Source of the DNA: Cymodocea nodosa | Lineage: Eukaryota > Streptophyta > Magnoliopsida > Alismatales > Cymodoceaceae | Assembly: GCA_036874045.1 (NCBI GenBank) | Contig: CM072342.1 | Coordinates: 6,532,501-6,596,500, forward strand | Direction of reading: 5' to 3' | Length of the DNA: 64,000 nt | In this document: in pieces, positions 10,982 through 22,354 of the stretch | How the letters are laid out: each line of letters opens with the position of its first letter | How positions within the stretch are numbered: the stretch's first letter is position 1 | The notes under the pieces: generated by a model | What the model was told of the DNA's origin: nothing | Database searches by the model: none | What the model saw: the letters and a program-made list of their open reading frames with translations, nothing else | Position numbers and translations under genes: made by a program

Positions 10982-11835
10982 TTATATTTCAGTCATTCTA
11001 TTTTCATTTATGTGCAAAAATTGACATTTATTATCTCCATCTTTGAATATCTTTAGAGCTTTGAATCTATCTTCTATATTAAATTTTGACATAAGCAAGA
11101 GTGCATCCATTACTTCTTCCATTTCCAACTTGTCATTTGCAATTTTTGTCTTCACAAGTGAAATAACCTCTCTCATAACCTCAATGCATTTTCATTTCTC
11201 TTATCTAGCTTTTTAATAAAAGTCAAAAGTGCAGCAGCACTTTTCATAGCTTCTAGCATAACCTCCTATGATTTTACATGAAGTCTTAGGCGCTTTCTAC
11301 TTCTAGTAAACTCATTATATGAATTAAGACCTTTTGAAGAATGAATGCATTTGGCTTTGTCAATGTAAATCACTTAGGACTTGTGCATTGAATGGGTTGT
11401 CTTGTTTCACATCATTTCCTAGGGAATATGCATTTTTTGTATTTGTTCTATATTTTCAGTTGATTGCAACACTTCCTTTCTTGATGTTATATTAGTCTAG
11501 AAAAAAGTATTAAGTTGATTGCAAAATGGGACATGATTTCTTCCTGTATGAATTACATTCTAGATGCGCTTAAATAAAAAATAAATAAATTAGAAAAAAA
11601 AATATATATATAATAAGAAATATTTAAAAGTTATGCAATTATTACTTTAAAAAATTTATCTCACACTTCTTTTGAAATATCTGTATGCATATAACCCTAC
11701 ATTCTGATCCAAAATTAGATGTTTGTTATCCATCAAAAATTTCCATCCTTTGTGGGAAAGCTAGTCCTTTCTAGCATCATCTCCTGTTTGCATTCTGATT
11801 TCGTGTAATGTGTTGAATGATTGGTTGCTTCTTCA
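10982..11835 (-). pseudogene. Myb/SANT-like ORF1 relic of a PIF/Harbinger element
   Basis: A 64-residue open stretch (11176-10982, minus) contains MEEVMDALLLMSKFNIEDRF then KALKIFKDGDNKCQFL. It resembles the conserved C-terminal block of plant Myb/SANT-like proteins, where a short acidic helix is followed by a 'KAL.IF.D.....F' segment. Upstream on the same strand (about 11.77-11.64 kb) GWKFLMDNKHLILDQNVGLY may be part of the same protein. These proteins are the DNA-binding partners of PIF/Harbinger transposases, which fits the adjacent relic. The assignment rests mostly on context. Confidence 0.5.
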
Positions 11836-13451
11836 TGTCTTTGGAGATGGAGATTCATCACTTGTCTTCGTAGGAAACAATTTGAAATTTACGCTGGAGT
11901 TTTTACTAGAGATCTATGCTATGACAAGGCAAAAGTAGAAAATCCGCTGATTAGTTATCAAAAAAAAATAAAAATTCAAAGAGTTCAAAAGTGGTGCATT
12001 ACTTTAGATTCTTGTAATCAAATTCTTATTAAATACTGGTGCAAAAATACTAAAAATAATGCTCTAACACCAAGTACTAAACAACGTTAAATAGAAAAAA
12101 TATATATATATATATTTAATGCTCTAACTCTTCATTGACACTATGAATTTGAGTTCTTGGGTTGCCAACAATTTATCTAATCTAAATAGAGGATTCATGT
12201 TTACCATCATCATTAACTAACGTCCGTTTATTTGTAGTAAATATTGTAGTTGTACATAAATCAGTGTGACGAGCAAATGTGGATGGCAAAATGGTACCTT
12301 CGTGGATTTCCCATAAGCATGAATCTAAAAGTAGCCCATCTAGTCAAGAACCTCAAATCGTATGCAATTATGCATTATGCCCAGAGTCGTTGGAAAAATC
12401 TTACCTTTCTTGGCCAGAGTTGTTTTTTAATCTTACCTTGCAAGTTAATTTTCCTACAAAATGCAAGTTAATCATATGCTACAGTTAATTTAGATGTCTT
12501 TTGTTGCTTCAACCTCTACCATTGTTATTCTAACCATTCAAGTACTCACTATTCTCTTCTCCATTATTCTAACCTCTAAAACTTACTTTTAGACTTATCA
12601 ATTTAATGGTTAAATGTTCGACTAAAAGATTAAAGTCTCGTCTCCCTCATACTATTTACCTTACATGAAGTTAAGCCATTCATTGATACCATGAGATCCT
12701 TGTTTCAGTTTCATTCTACATAGGGTTTGTTGAGATTGACTAGGTGTTAATGGATATGATAAATCTACACAAGTATGATAAAGTAACTCAACAGAAAAGA
12801 AGGTTTTCAACAAGGAAATCAACATAACATTACGTAACCATAAACAATGGTCCAACAGTAGGCCTCAAAGGCAAAAGACAAGAAATCCATGTATTTTTCA
12901 CTTTAGGCAAGCAAAATAAATCTTGCAAAGTACAACAAATGAGGAATCCATTCTATCTACAATTACATGTTATCAAGTAAAAGGGAGTTCATTCTATAGA
13001 ATTTTAGTTTTACAACCATTTGCATTCAAATTTATAAGGAATTAGTCTTTATATATAATACATGTCATGGAAAGCACATTCATCTACTCTTGCTACTTGA
13101 TGAGATCTAAGCATAACAATATCTAAGCACTATTCATTTGACAAGCTTGCAAAGAGGAGGAAAGGAGAGTTGGGCTATCATTGGGTGGGTTTAGATTGTG
13201 TTGACATGGCATGGATTGACTGACCCATGGCATGACAAGGCATCAAGTAGAGTGGCACATTGGTAATAGATTAGCTTAGGGTTTGAAAGTGCTACCAATC
13301 CTATTCACCATCAAAGGGAAATGAAGACGAGCATGAAAGCCTTCGAAGACGAGAGAGGAAGAGGAAGTCATTGACATTGGATTGTTAGAGGAAGGGAAAG
13401 TGATGGGGAAAGGAAACATTCTTGTTTATAAAGGAAATTGATGGTAGTAGT
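11836..13451. other. noncoding stretch, no gene recognised
   Basis: AT-rich to about 12.6 kb with a (TA)n run near 12101-12116. At 12661-12860 the minus strand reads TGTTGGAC ... GAAACA followed by ATGGTATCAATGAATGG, which could be a small LTR plus primer-binding-like site but is weak. From 13.14 kb to the D element the sequence is less AT-rich but carries no recognisable domain. Confidence 0.4.
13447..13451. repeat. target-site duplication of D, left copy (GTAGT)
   Basis: Identical to 55236-55240 immediately right of D's 3' LTR, 41.8 kb away. Confidence 0.85.
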
Positions 13452-14026
13452 TGTTACACCTCACAAGAGGTTGACTCACATGTGGTGAGCTAACACAATT
13501 AAGGGTCGAAGGGAGTGAAGAGTCACAATTGAAGGGACACTTGAACTAACACTATAATAACATCGATTAGAGTTGATCTACTTGCCAGGCGAGCAGCAAG
13601 TAAAACGTTGATGGTTGTAGAAGACCAAGAGTCACTAGGACAGCTAAGGGACGTGATTGTTGGCATCCAAAGTCAACATGTGTTAACGAGAGAGCACCAC
13701 TGTTGAGACATTACAAATGACAAATTATTGTGCCACGTAGTAATGGCAAAGTTTGAGAGACGCAACTCTCAAGCAAGGGGTAAACATCACTTATATAAGA
13801 GGCTCAAGTATGTAAAGTTGAGGTAGATGCTACTTCACACAACCAATGACTCATCATAGGTGAAGGCAAGTCATTAGATGTCAAAGGATCTACTGTTATG
13901 CAAAAGCTCCACTAGTGGATGAGACAATTAACTTTTCAACCAAGGAGTTTGAGATAAGCTAATTAGAGATTGAGTTCTCTAGTGTTAGTAAGGATTTTTT
14001 TGACTTTCAAGAAAAATCCTATGACA
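13452..14026 (+). repeat. 5' LTR of element D (575 bp)
   Basis: Starts TGTTACACC and ends CCTATGACA. It matches 54672-55235 in phrases such as GGTTGACTCA, GTGAAGAGTCA, TGCAAAAGCTCCACTAGT and TTTCAACCAAGGAGTTTGA. Confidence 0.9.
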
Positions 14027-14027
14027 A

Positions 14028-14042
14028 TGGTTTCATGCCGAG
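14028..14042 (+). promoter_or_regulatory. primer-binding site of element D (tRNA-iMet type, mutated)
   Basis: TGGTTTCATGCCGAG lies one base after the LTR and matches the TGGTATCAGAGCCGAG consensus at most positions. Confidence 0.75.
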
Positions 14043-15720
14043 ATGGTTGAAGGAAATTCCTCTTCAAATTATAGTAATGATATTAAGTGATTAATTGAGA
14101 GTATTGAGAGAAGGTTGATAGTCATCGAGCAATAATACAATAGCATCCATAGGTTGTCGGAGAAGATGAACAAGATCGTCTTGAAGGTGCATGTTCTTTA
14201 AGATGAGGTGCACATCCTAAAGAAAGTAGTCATAGGTACCACATCTTCCCTCTCTTTCTCCTCTAAATCATGTGTATTGGAGCCTAGACCTTCTATTAAG
14301 ATATGTAAGATGAGAGAGTTAGAGAACTTTCTTTGAGATATGAAAACTTATTTCAAAGCTTGCCATACTCTAAAGGAGGAGAAGGTGACACTAGCAAGCT
14401 TGTTCTTGATGGTTGACATGAAGCAATGGTGGAAGACGTTTTGTGTATAAGGCATAGACGTTGTGATGATGTGAGTTTTTTAATAAGGAACTTTAACAAT
14501 AATGTTTATCAATCAACACCTCCTAGGTAGCAAGGGACAAACCATGAAAGTTACAATAAACCAACACTACATGTTGAGTTAAGAAGTATAGGTGTGGAGT
14601 ATGCCACAAGTCTTGCCAACACCAGTCGAAAAGTTTTAGTCAAAACGTTCCAATAGATAGGTGCCTTTCAAAAGGTTTTAGTTGGAACATTTTGAAAAGG
14701 AGTTAGGTGGGTTTGGGTGTCTTTAGAAGGTTACACCTGAAAGTATCCAAAGACCTGAAGTAGTTCAAATAGTTTGAAATGAAAGGTGCTGATTCACACA
14801 AAACTTAAAGGGCATTTAGAAGGTTTCAACTTAAACCTTCTGAAATACTTGCTCTTTCAAAGAGTTTCACCAAAAGATCTAAATAAAGTACCCGACAGCT
14901 TTGACAAGTGCATAAAGTGTTTCTTTAGAGAGTTAAGGTCAAAAGGCTTTGAAAATGCTATAATTTTTGGAAGGTTTCGCTGAAAGGTTTCAAAGACAAG
15001 TTGTTTTTGGTGGGTTCCTACACTATTTAAATGACTCTAATGTAATTAAGGTTTTTTAACCCTAAGTTTGGAGTATATAAGCATTGATGAGATTGTAAAA
15101 CATTATAGTTGATTTGCGTCGAAGCTTATAGAAAACATCAAACTCCCATGGACGTAGGCTGCTTACTGAATCACATAAATTCCTATGTTCTTGTGAGTGT
15201 GATTTTCTTTTTTTCCCTTCTCTTTATAGATCGATAAGATTTGAGAGTGCAAGCGTTCAATATTGTGCTTGTGAGTCACTTAGATAGGTCTGTTTGACAT
15301 CAACACTATGCAGGACTACATTAAAAAATTCAACTCTTTGATATTACAAATCACCAACATGGTTGAGGAGGACAAACTCTACAACTTCTTCTTGAGCCTT
15401 TAAGGTTGTGCTCAAGTGGAGCTTAAGGGACAAGGTATTTAGAATTTGCTAAGTGCCCTCACCATTGCTAAAGCACTCATTGACTACAAGGTTAACTCCA
15501 CAAAGAGCGAATGTAAGCCTAACAAGAAGGGCAAGTCTAAAAGTAAGGGTAAGAATGAGCAACCAAAGTTCAATAGGTGTAAGCCTCAAGTAGGTAAAGG
15601 TAGGGAGTAATCCAATGAGTGCTTTATCTACAAGGAATTGCATCACATGAGAGACTATTCGAAGGAGAGACTCAATGCTTTAATCTAGGAGGGCAGCAAG
15701 CCATCAACGTGAGTGGAGTA
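14043..15720 (+). pseudogene. gag of element D, interrupted by a solo LTR
   Basis: The N-terminal part (about 14.3-14.55 kb) shows MRELENF then KTYFKACHTLKEEKVTLASL and MKQWWKTF, followed by a degraded KKEL..QFLP-type segment and VARD. This is the chromovirus capsid pattern. The capsid resumes after the solo LTR at 15306 with MQDYIKKFNSLILQITNMVE and then EEDKLYNFFLSLQGCAQ. A basic linker and a decayed zinc knuckle CFICKELHHMRDYSKE (near 15620-15668) follow. Multiple stops are present throughout. The resumption at MQDYIKKF is what defines the right border of the inserted LTR. Confidence 0.85.
14572..15305 (+). repeat. element E: probable solo LTR inside D gag (734 bp)
   Basis: Starts TGTTGA and ends TCAACA, a six-base terminal inverted repeat. 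The flanks CTACA (14567-14571) and CTATG (15306-15310) could be a decayed 5-bp target duplication with two transition differences. The insert separates two adjoining pieces of D's capsid. It contains a TATA-like GAGTATATAAGC near 15069 and CCCTAAGTTTGG upstream, as in plant LTR promoters. No internal retroelement domain is present, so one LTR remains after recombination. The superfamily is undetermined. Confidence 0.65.
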
Positions 15721-15899
15721 TCATGCCAACCTACTTTGACTCAACATCATGTGGGTAGAGAGAAGCCACTCCTAGAGTAACAACCTAATGTACGTGGACG
15801 TTAGTGTCAATAAGAAGGAGGCATTGACTATGACAGACATTATGCTACCCACAACTTCTTTTTAGAGGAAGATGCTTCAACCTAGATGTGCGAAGAACA

Positions 15900-16080
15900 A
15901 GATGAAGTGTCAAGACCATCAACGCTTGGGCAAGACAAATGAAAGGGAACGTGATGGTTGACATCCACATTGAAGAATGGAAGAGATACTATGAGTTTAT
16001 GGTCATGTCATTTGATGACTTCTAAGTCATCTTAGACAAACTTTATTTGATTAGCAAATGTATCTATAATACCCTATCTA
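15900..16080 (+). pseudogene. protease of element D (decayed)
   Basis: INAWARQMKGNVMVDIHIEE, then FMVMSFDDF and VILDK, resembles the chromovirus aspartic protease C-terminal half (F.VMPMDDFEVILG..FL). The catalytic D-S/T-G triad is not recognisable in the degraded sequence before it. Confidence 0.65.
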
Positions 16081-16289
16081 AATGAGATTATATTTAATGA
16101 TACTACCACCTCTTATTTCGTCAAAGCTTGGAAAGAGTGAGAGGAGCCCACAATATTGTCAACCATGTAACTTAGTGATAGACTATGGAAGGGTAAGTCA
16201 ATGTAAGTCACTTGTGTTCAAGAAGTTACAGAAGAAGCTATTGGAGATGAGGACCAATCTCCACTTGAAGAGATTTAAGGACTCTTGAG

Positions 16290-17115
16290 GGAGTTTGTTG
16301 ACATAATGCCTAATGAGCTACCAAAGACATTACCTTTGATGTGAGACATAGACCATGCAATTAAATTGGTTTTAGGAGCAACACCCCCAACATAATCACA
16401 CTATTAGATGACGCTTACTCATTTAGAGGAACTGAAGAGACAACTCAATGAGCTCATAGATAGTGGACTACTTCGACTAAGTGAGGTACCTTACAGAGCA
16501 CCAATACTTTTTCAAAAGAAGAAAGATGAGAGTCTACAAATGTGTGTTGGCTACCAGATGCTCAATAAGGTCACCATGAAGAATCAATATCTAATGTTGA
16601 ATATAGAAGATCTTTTCAATTGATTAGAAAATGTAGAGGTCTTCATGAAGATAGACTTATAGTCAGACTATTACCAAGTATGCATCAAGGAGGGAGATGA
16701 GTACAAGACAACTTATGTCACATGTTACAAGTATTTTGAATTCCTTGTAATGTTGTTTAGGATAACAAATGACCCAACTATCTTTTATAATCCTATAAAC
16801 ATATTTTTTGAGTACATTGATGATTTTGTAGTAATGTACCTAAATGACATTGTCATCTATAGTCGATCATTATAAGAGCATGTGCAATACTTGCGAAAAG
16901 TCTTAGGGAAGCTATGAGAGTTTTAACTTTACCTCAAGAAGAGGAAGTTCTCATTTGTAAGGAAGGAGGTAGACTTCCTAGGGCACATTGTAGGGCATGG
17001 AGGCATTCGAATGAACCCGTAGAAAGTTATAATGATCATCGAGTGGAAACACCAAAGAATGTCACAAATTTACACTCATTCTTAGGGTTGGCCAACTACT
17101 ATTGCAAGTTCATCT
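16290..17115 (+). pseudogene. reverse transcriptase of element D (decayed)
   Basis: The RT begins near VDIMPNELPKTLPL. It continues with LKRQLNELIDSGLLRLSEVP, YRAPILFQKKKDESLQMC, LNKVTMKNQY, FMKIDL and YYQVCIKEGDEYKTTYVT. The catalytic box reads YLNDIVIYS near 16836-16862, with N in place of the first aspartate of Y/F-x-D-D, which would abolish activity. Stops occur near 16621, 16660 and 16874, among others. LGHIVGHGGIRMNP near 16980-17020 marks the thumb region. Confidence 0.9.
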
Positions 17116-17660
17116 AATGGTACTTGAAGATTATAGTCTCTTTCACAAATCTTTTAAAGAAAGATCATAAATGGAAGTAGTTGTAGGGATGTATGGAGAC
17201 ATTCTAGGCTCTCAAGGAAGAGATCGTCAAGGGACCCATTCTCCAACTACTAGATTTTTAGAAGACCTTTGAGGTATGGACTAATGCCTTAAATCTAGCC
17301 ATCAAAGGTGTTTTGATGCAAATAGGGAGACCTATCCCCTTTGAGAGTTGGAAGTTAAACAAGATGGAGAAAAGATACTCTATCCAAAAGAGGGAGATGA
17401 TAGTAGTCATACATTATCCAATGGTGTAGAGACACTACCTTCTAGGGTTAACATTTGTTGTCTACATCAATAATGTGGCAACAAGTTGTTTCCAGTAGAA
17501 GCTAATGCTGAAGTAGGCTTGGTGGTAAGATTTCTTAGTTGAGTTCAATTTCCAACTCCAATACAAGTTACAAAAATCTAACAAGATTGTCGATACACTA
17601 AGTCGAAGAGTTGACTCAAACCCCAAATGACATGTCACTAGTAGAGGATGACATATACTA
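17116..17660 (+). pseudogene. RNase H of element D (decayed)
   Basis: FEVWTNALNLAIKGVLMQ, then PIPFESWKLNKMEKRYS and REMIVVIHYPMV-RHYLLG, follows the gypsy RNase H order. It ends KIVDTLSRRVD, the usual VADALSR-type end block. At least five stops. Confidence 0.85.
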
Positions 17661-17779
17661 GTGAGTATAAAAGAGGAGACAACACACGATGTTACCTCAA
17701 CCAAACTCCTACAACAAGTCCAAGATAGGAAAATGTGACACTTCTAGGAAGAGGAAGAAGTGCTCTTTACCAAAGGTCA

Positions 17780-18577
17780 ACAATCATACATACTGAAGAT
17801 TAGCAAACTTCGATGGGAGTTATTATGCAAGATACATGATTCACAATGGACAAGTCATCCAAGTTAGGAGAAGACTATGACGCTCTTAAGCTTAAGATAC
17901 TACTAACTGGAAATGGAGAAAGATGTTGATCACTACGTCTACACTTATCTAGTGTGTCAACTAGATAAAATTGAGAGGAGGAGGGTAACTGACTTGCTAC
18001 AACCCTTACCATTCTAGAGAAGTCATGGGAGAATGTCTTCATAGATTTCATATGTAGACTACTAAAAGCATTGAAATGTACATTGATCATAATAGTGGTT
18101 GATAGATTATCCAAGTATACTATCTTTATGGTGGCACCAAAAGAGTGTACTATAGAGACAATGACAAGACCGTTCATGTAGAACATTATCAAGGATTGGG
18201 GCCTTCCTAAGGACATCACGAGTAATAAAGATGTTCACTTCATAAGGAGATTTTAGGCAGCACGGATCAAAATGTTGGGAACTTAACTCAACTTTTCAAT
18301 AGTAAACCATCCATAATGTGATGAATAGACAGAACAGATCACCACTCACTTATAGGAATATCTAAGATACTTTGTAACGACCAACTAGCATAATTAGGTT
18401 GAACTATTGGATGTCCAATTTTGTCATAATCTTCATTTGAACTTGTCGATAGGGAAGAGTCTTTTTAAGTTGGCAATGGGGCATCAAACCTTAACTTCAC
18501 ATGAGCTCACGAAGAGTGTGTAGTATCGGTGTTTGGTAGCCTATTGATTTGTGAGAAGTCAATAAGATAGTTTAAAA
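17780..18577 (+). pseudogene. integrase of element D, N-terminal and core part
   Basis: The zinc-binding half shows DHYVYTYLVCQLDKIERRRV (C-x-x-C near 17940-17960). The core shows an FIDFI-type block near 18036, SNKDVHF near 18220 and DE-TEQ near 18322, giving the D, D and E positions with stops between them. The frame is cut at 18577 by insertion of element A; the protein resumes at 54133. Confidence 0.85.
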
Positions 18578-18582
18578 GAGAC
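18578..18582. repeat. target-site duplication of A, left copy (GAGAC)
   Basis: Identical to 54128-54132 right of A's 3' LTR. Across the two copies D's integrase sequence is continuous. Confidence 0.9.
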
Positions 18583-20514
18583 TGTTTAGAATGAAAAAGT
18601 GCATAATATTAACAGTTAAATGATGGTTAATTGCATAATATTTAGCTTATCATATGAGAATTAAGCCATTATGTTATAATTGCACTATTATATGCTTTAA
18701 TAAAAGAATCTGCATAATTTCAAGGAATTAACGTTAATTTAATACATTTCTGAACTGTCAGTAAGTTGCTGGTTTTTAATTCTTTAGTATCCGAATTTTC
18801 TATTATTTCAGAGAGTTATATTGCATGTACCAGACAATTATGTTTTAAACACTACAAGAATATTTAGGTGAACAGTAACAACTCGTTGAGTTATAAGTTT
18901 AAAGGCATAAAAAGATCACGTGAGAACTCATTGAGTTAGCGAGTAAAAACCTTAAGTTATATATCTGAACTTGTTAAGTTAGATTTATGCACATGTTGAA
19001 TTTAAATGCTTTATTATGTCACGTGAGATGCACATGTTTAACTCGTTAAGTTAGCATAACTATACGTGTTGAGTTACATGAATACACACTAAGGTAACGC
19101 GTTAGGTTAGCAGCTTATTTCTTTATTGCACGTGTTTTATAGTTAAATCAACGAAGTAAGTCCGTTGAGTTATCTGTAACTCCACAGACCATTTATTTTC
19201 TAATATGTTACTGTAGCGGTTACAGAAATAGGACATTCGAAGGAAAACCATGATTGCACGTATCACGCAGGAATTCACTCGTGGAAGGAAGAAGAAATCA
19301 CCATCGTTGATATGAATGAAGGAAATCTAACTGATCATCTAAGCAGAAGTAGTTACCACTAAAGAAATATAAAAGAAAAGGAGAAAAGACGAAGAAAGGG
19401 TGGCTAGTGTGTGCGGAGGAGGACAAACCGAGCAATCTGCAAGCAGCGTCAAAAATTCCCTGAAGTACCACACCAACCACTACAACCACAACCATCACCA
19501 CCATAATCACCAACCATTGGAGGTCTGTGAGGATACTTTCCTGATGTCGGGTCGATTCCGAGCCAAACACAGTGCTTGACAACCACTATGAGGAGTGATC
19601 GCGTCATGGGAAGGGAAGCTGTTTTCACCAAGCACCAACTTATATCTCAGGAGAACGTAAAGCTTCTAGCCTTGGTTTTGGGTTGATGCCAGTATGTTGA
19701 AGAGGAGATCATCTTGCAATTCTAGACTCGCGATTCTATAGGGAGAGGAGGCAGAATTGTAAGTGATTAAGTTTTCAGTAGTGTAATCGTATCGCATGTA
19801 GTGACAGAAATTTTTACTGTTGATAGAAATTACTTTTACATTTTCCCTTTTGCCCATTTTCATGATCATATTAGAACAAAAATACCAAAAACAACTTATC
19901 TGTGTTTATAGTTAGTATTTGAGTGTTGTATTGTTTGTTTTGTATCGTGATTAATGTTATCATTGTTAGTGTTTTGAATGTTTCATGTTTGTTTAATTTA
20001 GAAAATAGAAAATAGTTTTACAGTTTACTGAATTAAATTGTTCCTGATACTTAAAGATTTTAATGGTTACTATTTGAAATATCTGAATGTTAGTATTGTT
20101 GAATGATAAATCTAATATTAACTAGCATTAAAGAGCTTAATTGATGTTATTTACAATTTGTGGAACCACCCAATGGTTGGCCGAATTCCTCTGTAAATAA
20201 CAGTATTAAACTGGATAGATAGCTTCGTTGAGTTACTTCAATTCCACAAGGCTATAACTCAACGAAGTGCTTATTGAATATATAAATTTCATTATTAAAA
20301 ACGGAATAGTATACAATTCTACCTCAATTCTCTATGGGATCGACTTGTACTTGCACACAAATACAATATACACTATGAACTTGCAGTTAAAATACAAATT
20401 GGAATTAATATCTAATTTGTGTGAAAGATTGTTTGTTGACTTCTAAAAAGAAATTATTGATAAGCATAAAGATAAATTAACTAAGTTACAAACGGAAGTT
20501 AACAAACCTAAACA
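18583..20514 (+). repeat. 5' LTR of element A
   Basis: 1932 bp, TGTTTAGAATG to CCTAAACA. It holds CACGTG boxes (about 18916, 19020), GTTGAGTTA palindromes, a TATAAAA at 19368-19374 likely serving transcription, and a C-rich GT/CA patch near 19480-19510. It lacks the 137-bp tandem repeats of element B's LTRs and has no extra primer-binding copies at its 3' edge. Confidence 0.93.
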
Positions 20515-20521
20515 AGTTTTC

Positions 20522-20540
20522 TAGCATCGTTGTCGGGGAA
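20522..20540 (+). promoter_or_regulatory. primer-binding site of element A (tRNA-Asp type)
   Basis: TAGCATCGTTGTCGGGGAA matches the TGGCGCCGTTGCCGGGGAA site of Athila elements with four changes, all C/T or G/A type. Confidence 0.85.
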
Positions 20541-20620
20541 CTGAGTATCTAAGAACCTATGAGTGTTGTTCTGTTTTAACAGTTGAGGAGTGTTGTGTGT
20601 TATATTTTCTAATTGAGAAT

Positions 20621-22354
20621 ATGGCATATGCTTATGCCCAAAGATTTTTGAAATCTGTAGTTAGCATATGTGAATTTTGCAGATTGGAAGGTCACGACAT
20701 CTCTGATTGTTTGAAACTGAGACGATTGCAGATGGTTAGAGCACATGAACAATAGATGAATTATATTCAATATAATAGAGCTGAGTATGAGAATCCTATA
20801 GTTTACCTAATTGATGGTCAGCTTAGAATGTGTAATATGTTGAGAGACAATGAAGTTTGAGATAAGTACGACAGATTGGAGCATAGTTTAGAACGAAACA
20901 TTGACAAACTAGAACAATATACGTGTCAGCAACAAGAAGTTAACCAATTAAACTATAAGGAAGCATATTTAGAACCTAAAATTGATATTATATACGAAAC
21001 TGAAAAAACCATAATGAAAATTGATCAAAAATTGAGTGCAATGAGATTAGATGATTTGGAAACAAAACTAAAAGCATTGGACGAATATACAATGAAAATA
21101 CAAGTTATGCAATAGGACAATGAAAATTATAATGTTATAGATCTACATAATTTGCAAGATATACAGACAAAAGAAAATACTAATGCAAGAGAATTTAAAA
21201 AATGCACTTTAAAACTAAAAACAATTGAAGATCATAATCACGAAAATGATATACAAGAACATCATGAGAGTAATGAAAATATGGAAGATGTATGTATAAC
21301 CCTAAGATCTGGAACTAATACACCACCAAGAATTCAAAATGAAAATAATATGAAGGTGGATAAGAGCAAAAATCAAAATGATAATGAGAATGTAATATCC
21401 GAAAATATAGAAATCAATGAAGAAAAATCTAAATCTAAAAATGAGACTAAAAATAATCAAACAAATCAAATGAAAGAAAAAGAATCTTTTAAATCACAAT
21501 CATTAGCACCCTATCCTGAAAGATTACAACAAACAATACCTAAAAAATAAGAAAAAATTAGAGAAATTTTTGAAAGAGTACAAGTTAACATTCCTTTGTT
21601 AGATTTATTGCAGAAAATGCCACCTTGTGCTAAATTTCTTAAAGATTGGTGTACTAAGAAAAGAGAGTGAAAAGTTCTTAGGAAGGTCTTTTTAATTGAG
21701 CAAAGTAATTCTCTATTTCTGCCACAAATTTCTAAAAAGTTATCTGATCCTGGAATCCTTGTTATATCAGGCACCATAGGAAATACCATTCTAAAAAGAA
21801 CCTTAATAGACCTAGGTGTAGGTATAAATGTTATGCCAAGTGATATATTTGCATCCTTAGGATTAGAAGGCTTAATCCCTACTAGGACTGTTATTCAATT
21901 AGCAGATAGAAGTATAAGATACCCTAGAGGAAAAATAGAGGATGTCTTAATTAAAATCAAAAACTTCATATATCCTATTGATATTGTAATTTTGGATTCC
22001 CAACAAATTAAGCATAAAAATAGTGATACATCTTTCATTTTGGGAAGACCATTTTTAGCAACATCAGGGGTTGTTATAAATTGTAAAACTGGAATTATGA
22101 AGTTAGCATATGGTAATGAGGATTCTCAATTAAACCTTTTTCAACCAGAAAAGTTTGAAGAGTTAGAAATGTCTTTACATACTATAGACTTTTTGGAGGA
22201 TGAAGGAGATATGCTAGATGATGTGATTCAAGAAGAATTAAATAGGCAACTTAATTTTGAGACTTTAGAAGAAAGTGAAAGCATAAATGTAGAAGGAGAT
22301 CAAGAAGAAATTAATGATGTTCAATTAGGAGCTCTAGCTTCTGATCGGCAATAG
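20621..22354 (+). pseudogene. A: nucleocapsid-like, linker and protease part of gag-pol (no capsid)
   Basis: The ORF opens at ATG 20621 with MAYAYAQRFLKSV and at once a CCHC zinc knuckle CEFCRLEGHDISDC. A lysine/asparagine-rich coiled-coil-prone stretch follows (about 20870-21110). Then come ITLRSGT near 21297 and YPERLQ, the Athila gag-to-protease landmarks, and ERVQVNIPLLDLLQKMPPCA. The protease has LIDLG (Asp codon 21809-21811), INVMP and FILGRPFLAT. In-frame stops fall after HEQ, NEV, VMQ, PKK and KRE, but the frame is otherwise constant from 20621 to 23050. The capsid domain that normally starts an Athila gag is absent here and sits at 47.7 kb. Confidence 0.88.

Larger units (their letters stand above)
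9176..11835 (-). mobile_element. PIF/Harbinger-type DNA transposon, decayed
   Basis: Read on the minus strand, the region carries first a Myb/SANT-like ORF1 relic (about 11.8-11.0 kb) and then a HARBI1-like nuclease relic (10.69-9.3 kb). This pair is the known two-protein set of plant PIF/Harbinger elements. The left end shows GGCTGTTTGACATTCATATT near 9178, similar in style to Harbinger termini, but no matching right end or three-base target duplication was found. The borders are therefore approximate. Confidence 0.65.

Noticed and set aside
12661..12855. Minus-strand 64-codon ORF with a PBS-like ATGGTATCAATGAATGG nearby, possible small LTR element
   Set aside because: Only one end motif is credible, no second LTR or target duplication was found, and the ORF has no domain.
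19298..19631. Minus-strand ORFs of 60-94 codons inside the A LTR, with relatives in the B and C LTRs
   Set aside because: They overlap, differ in frame and length between copies, are low-complexity (Val/Gly from CCACCA repeats) and show no domain. Their recurrence is explained by LTR repetition.
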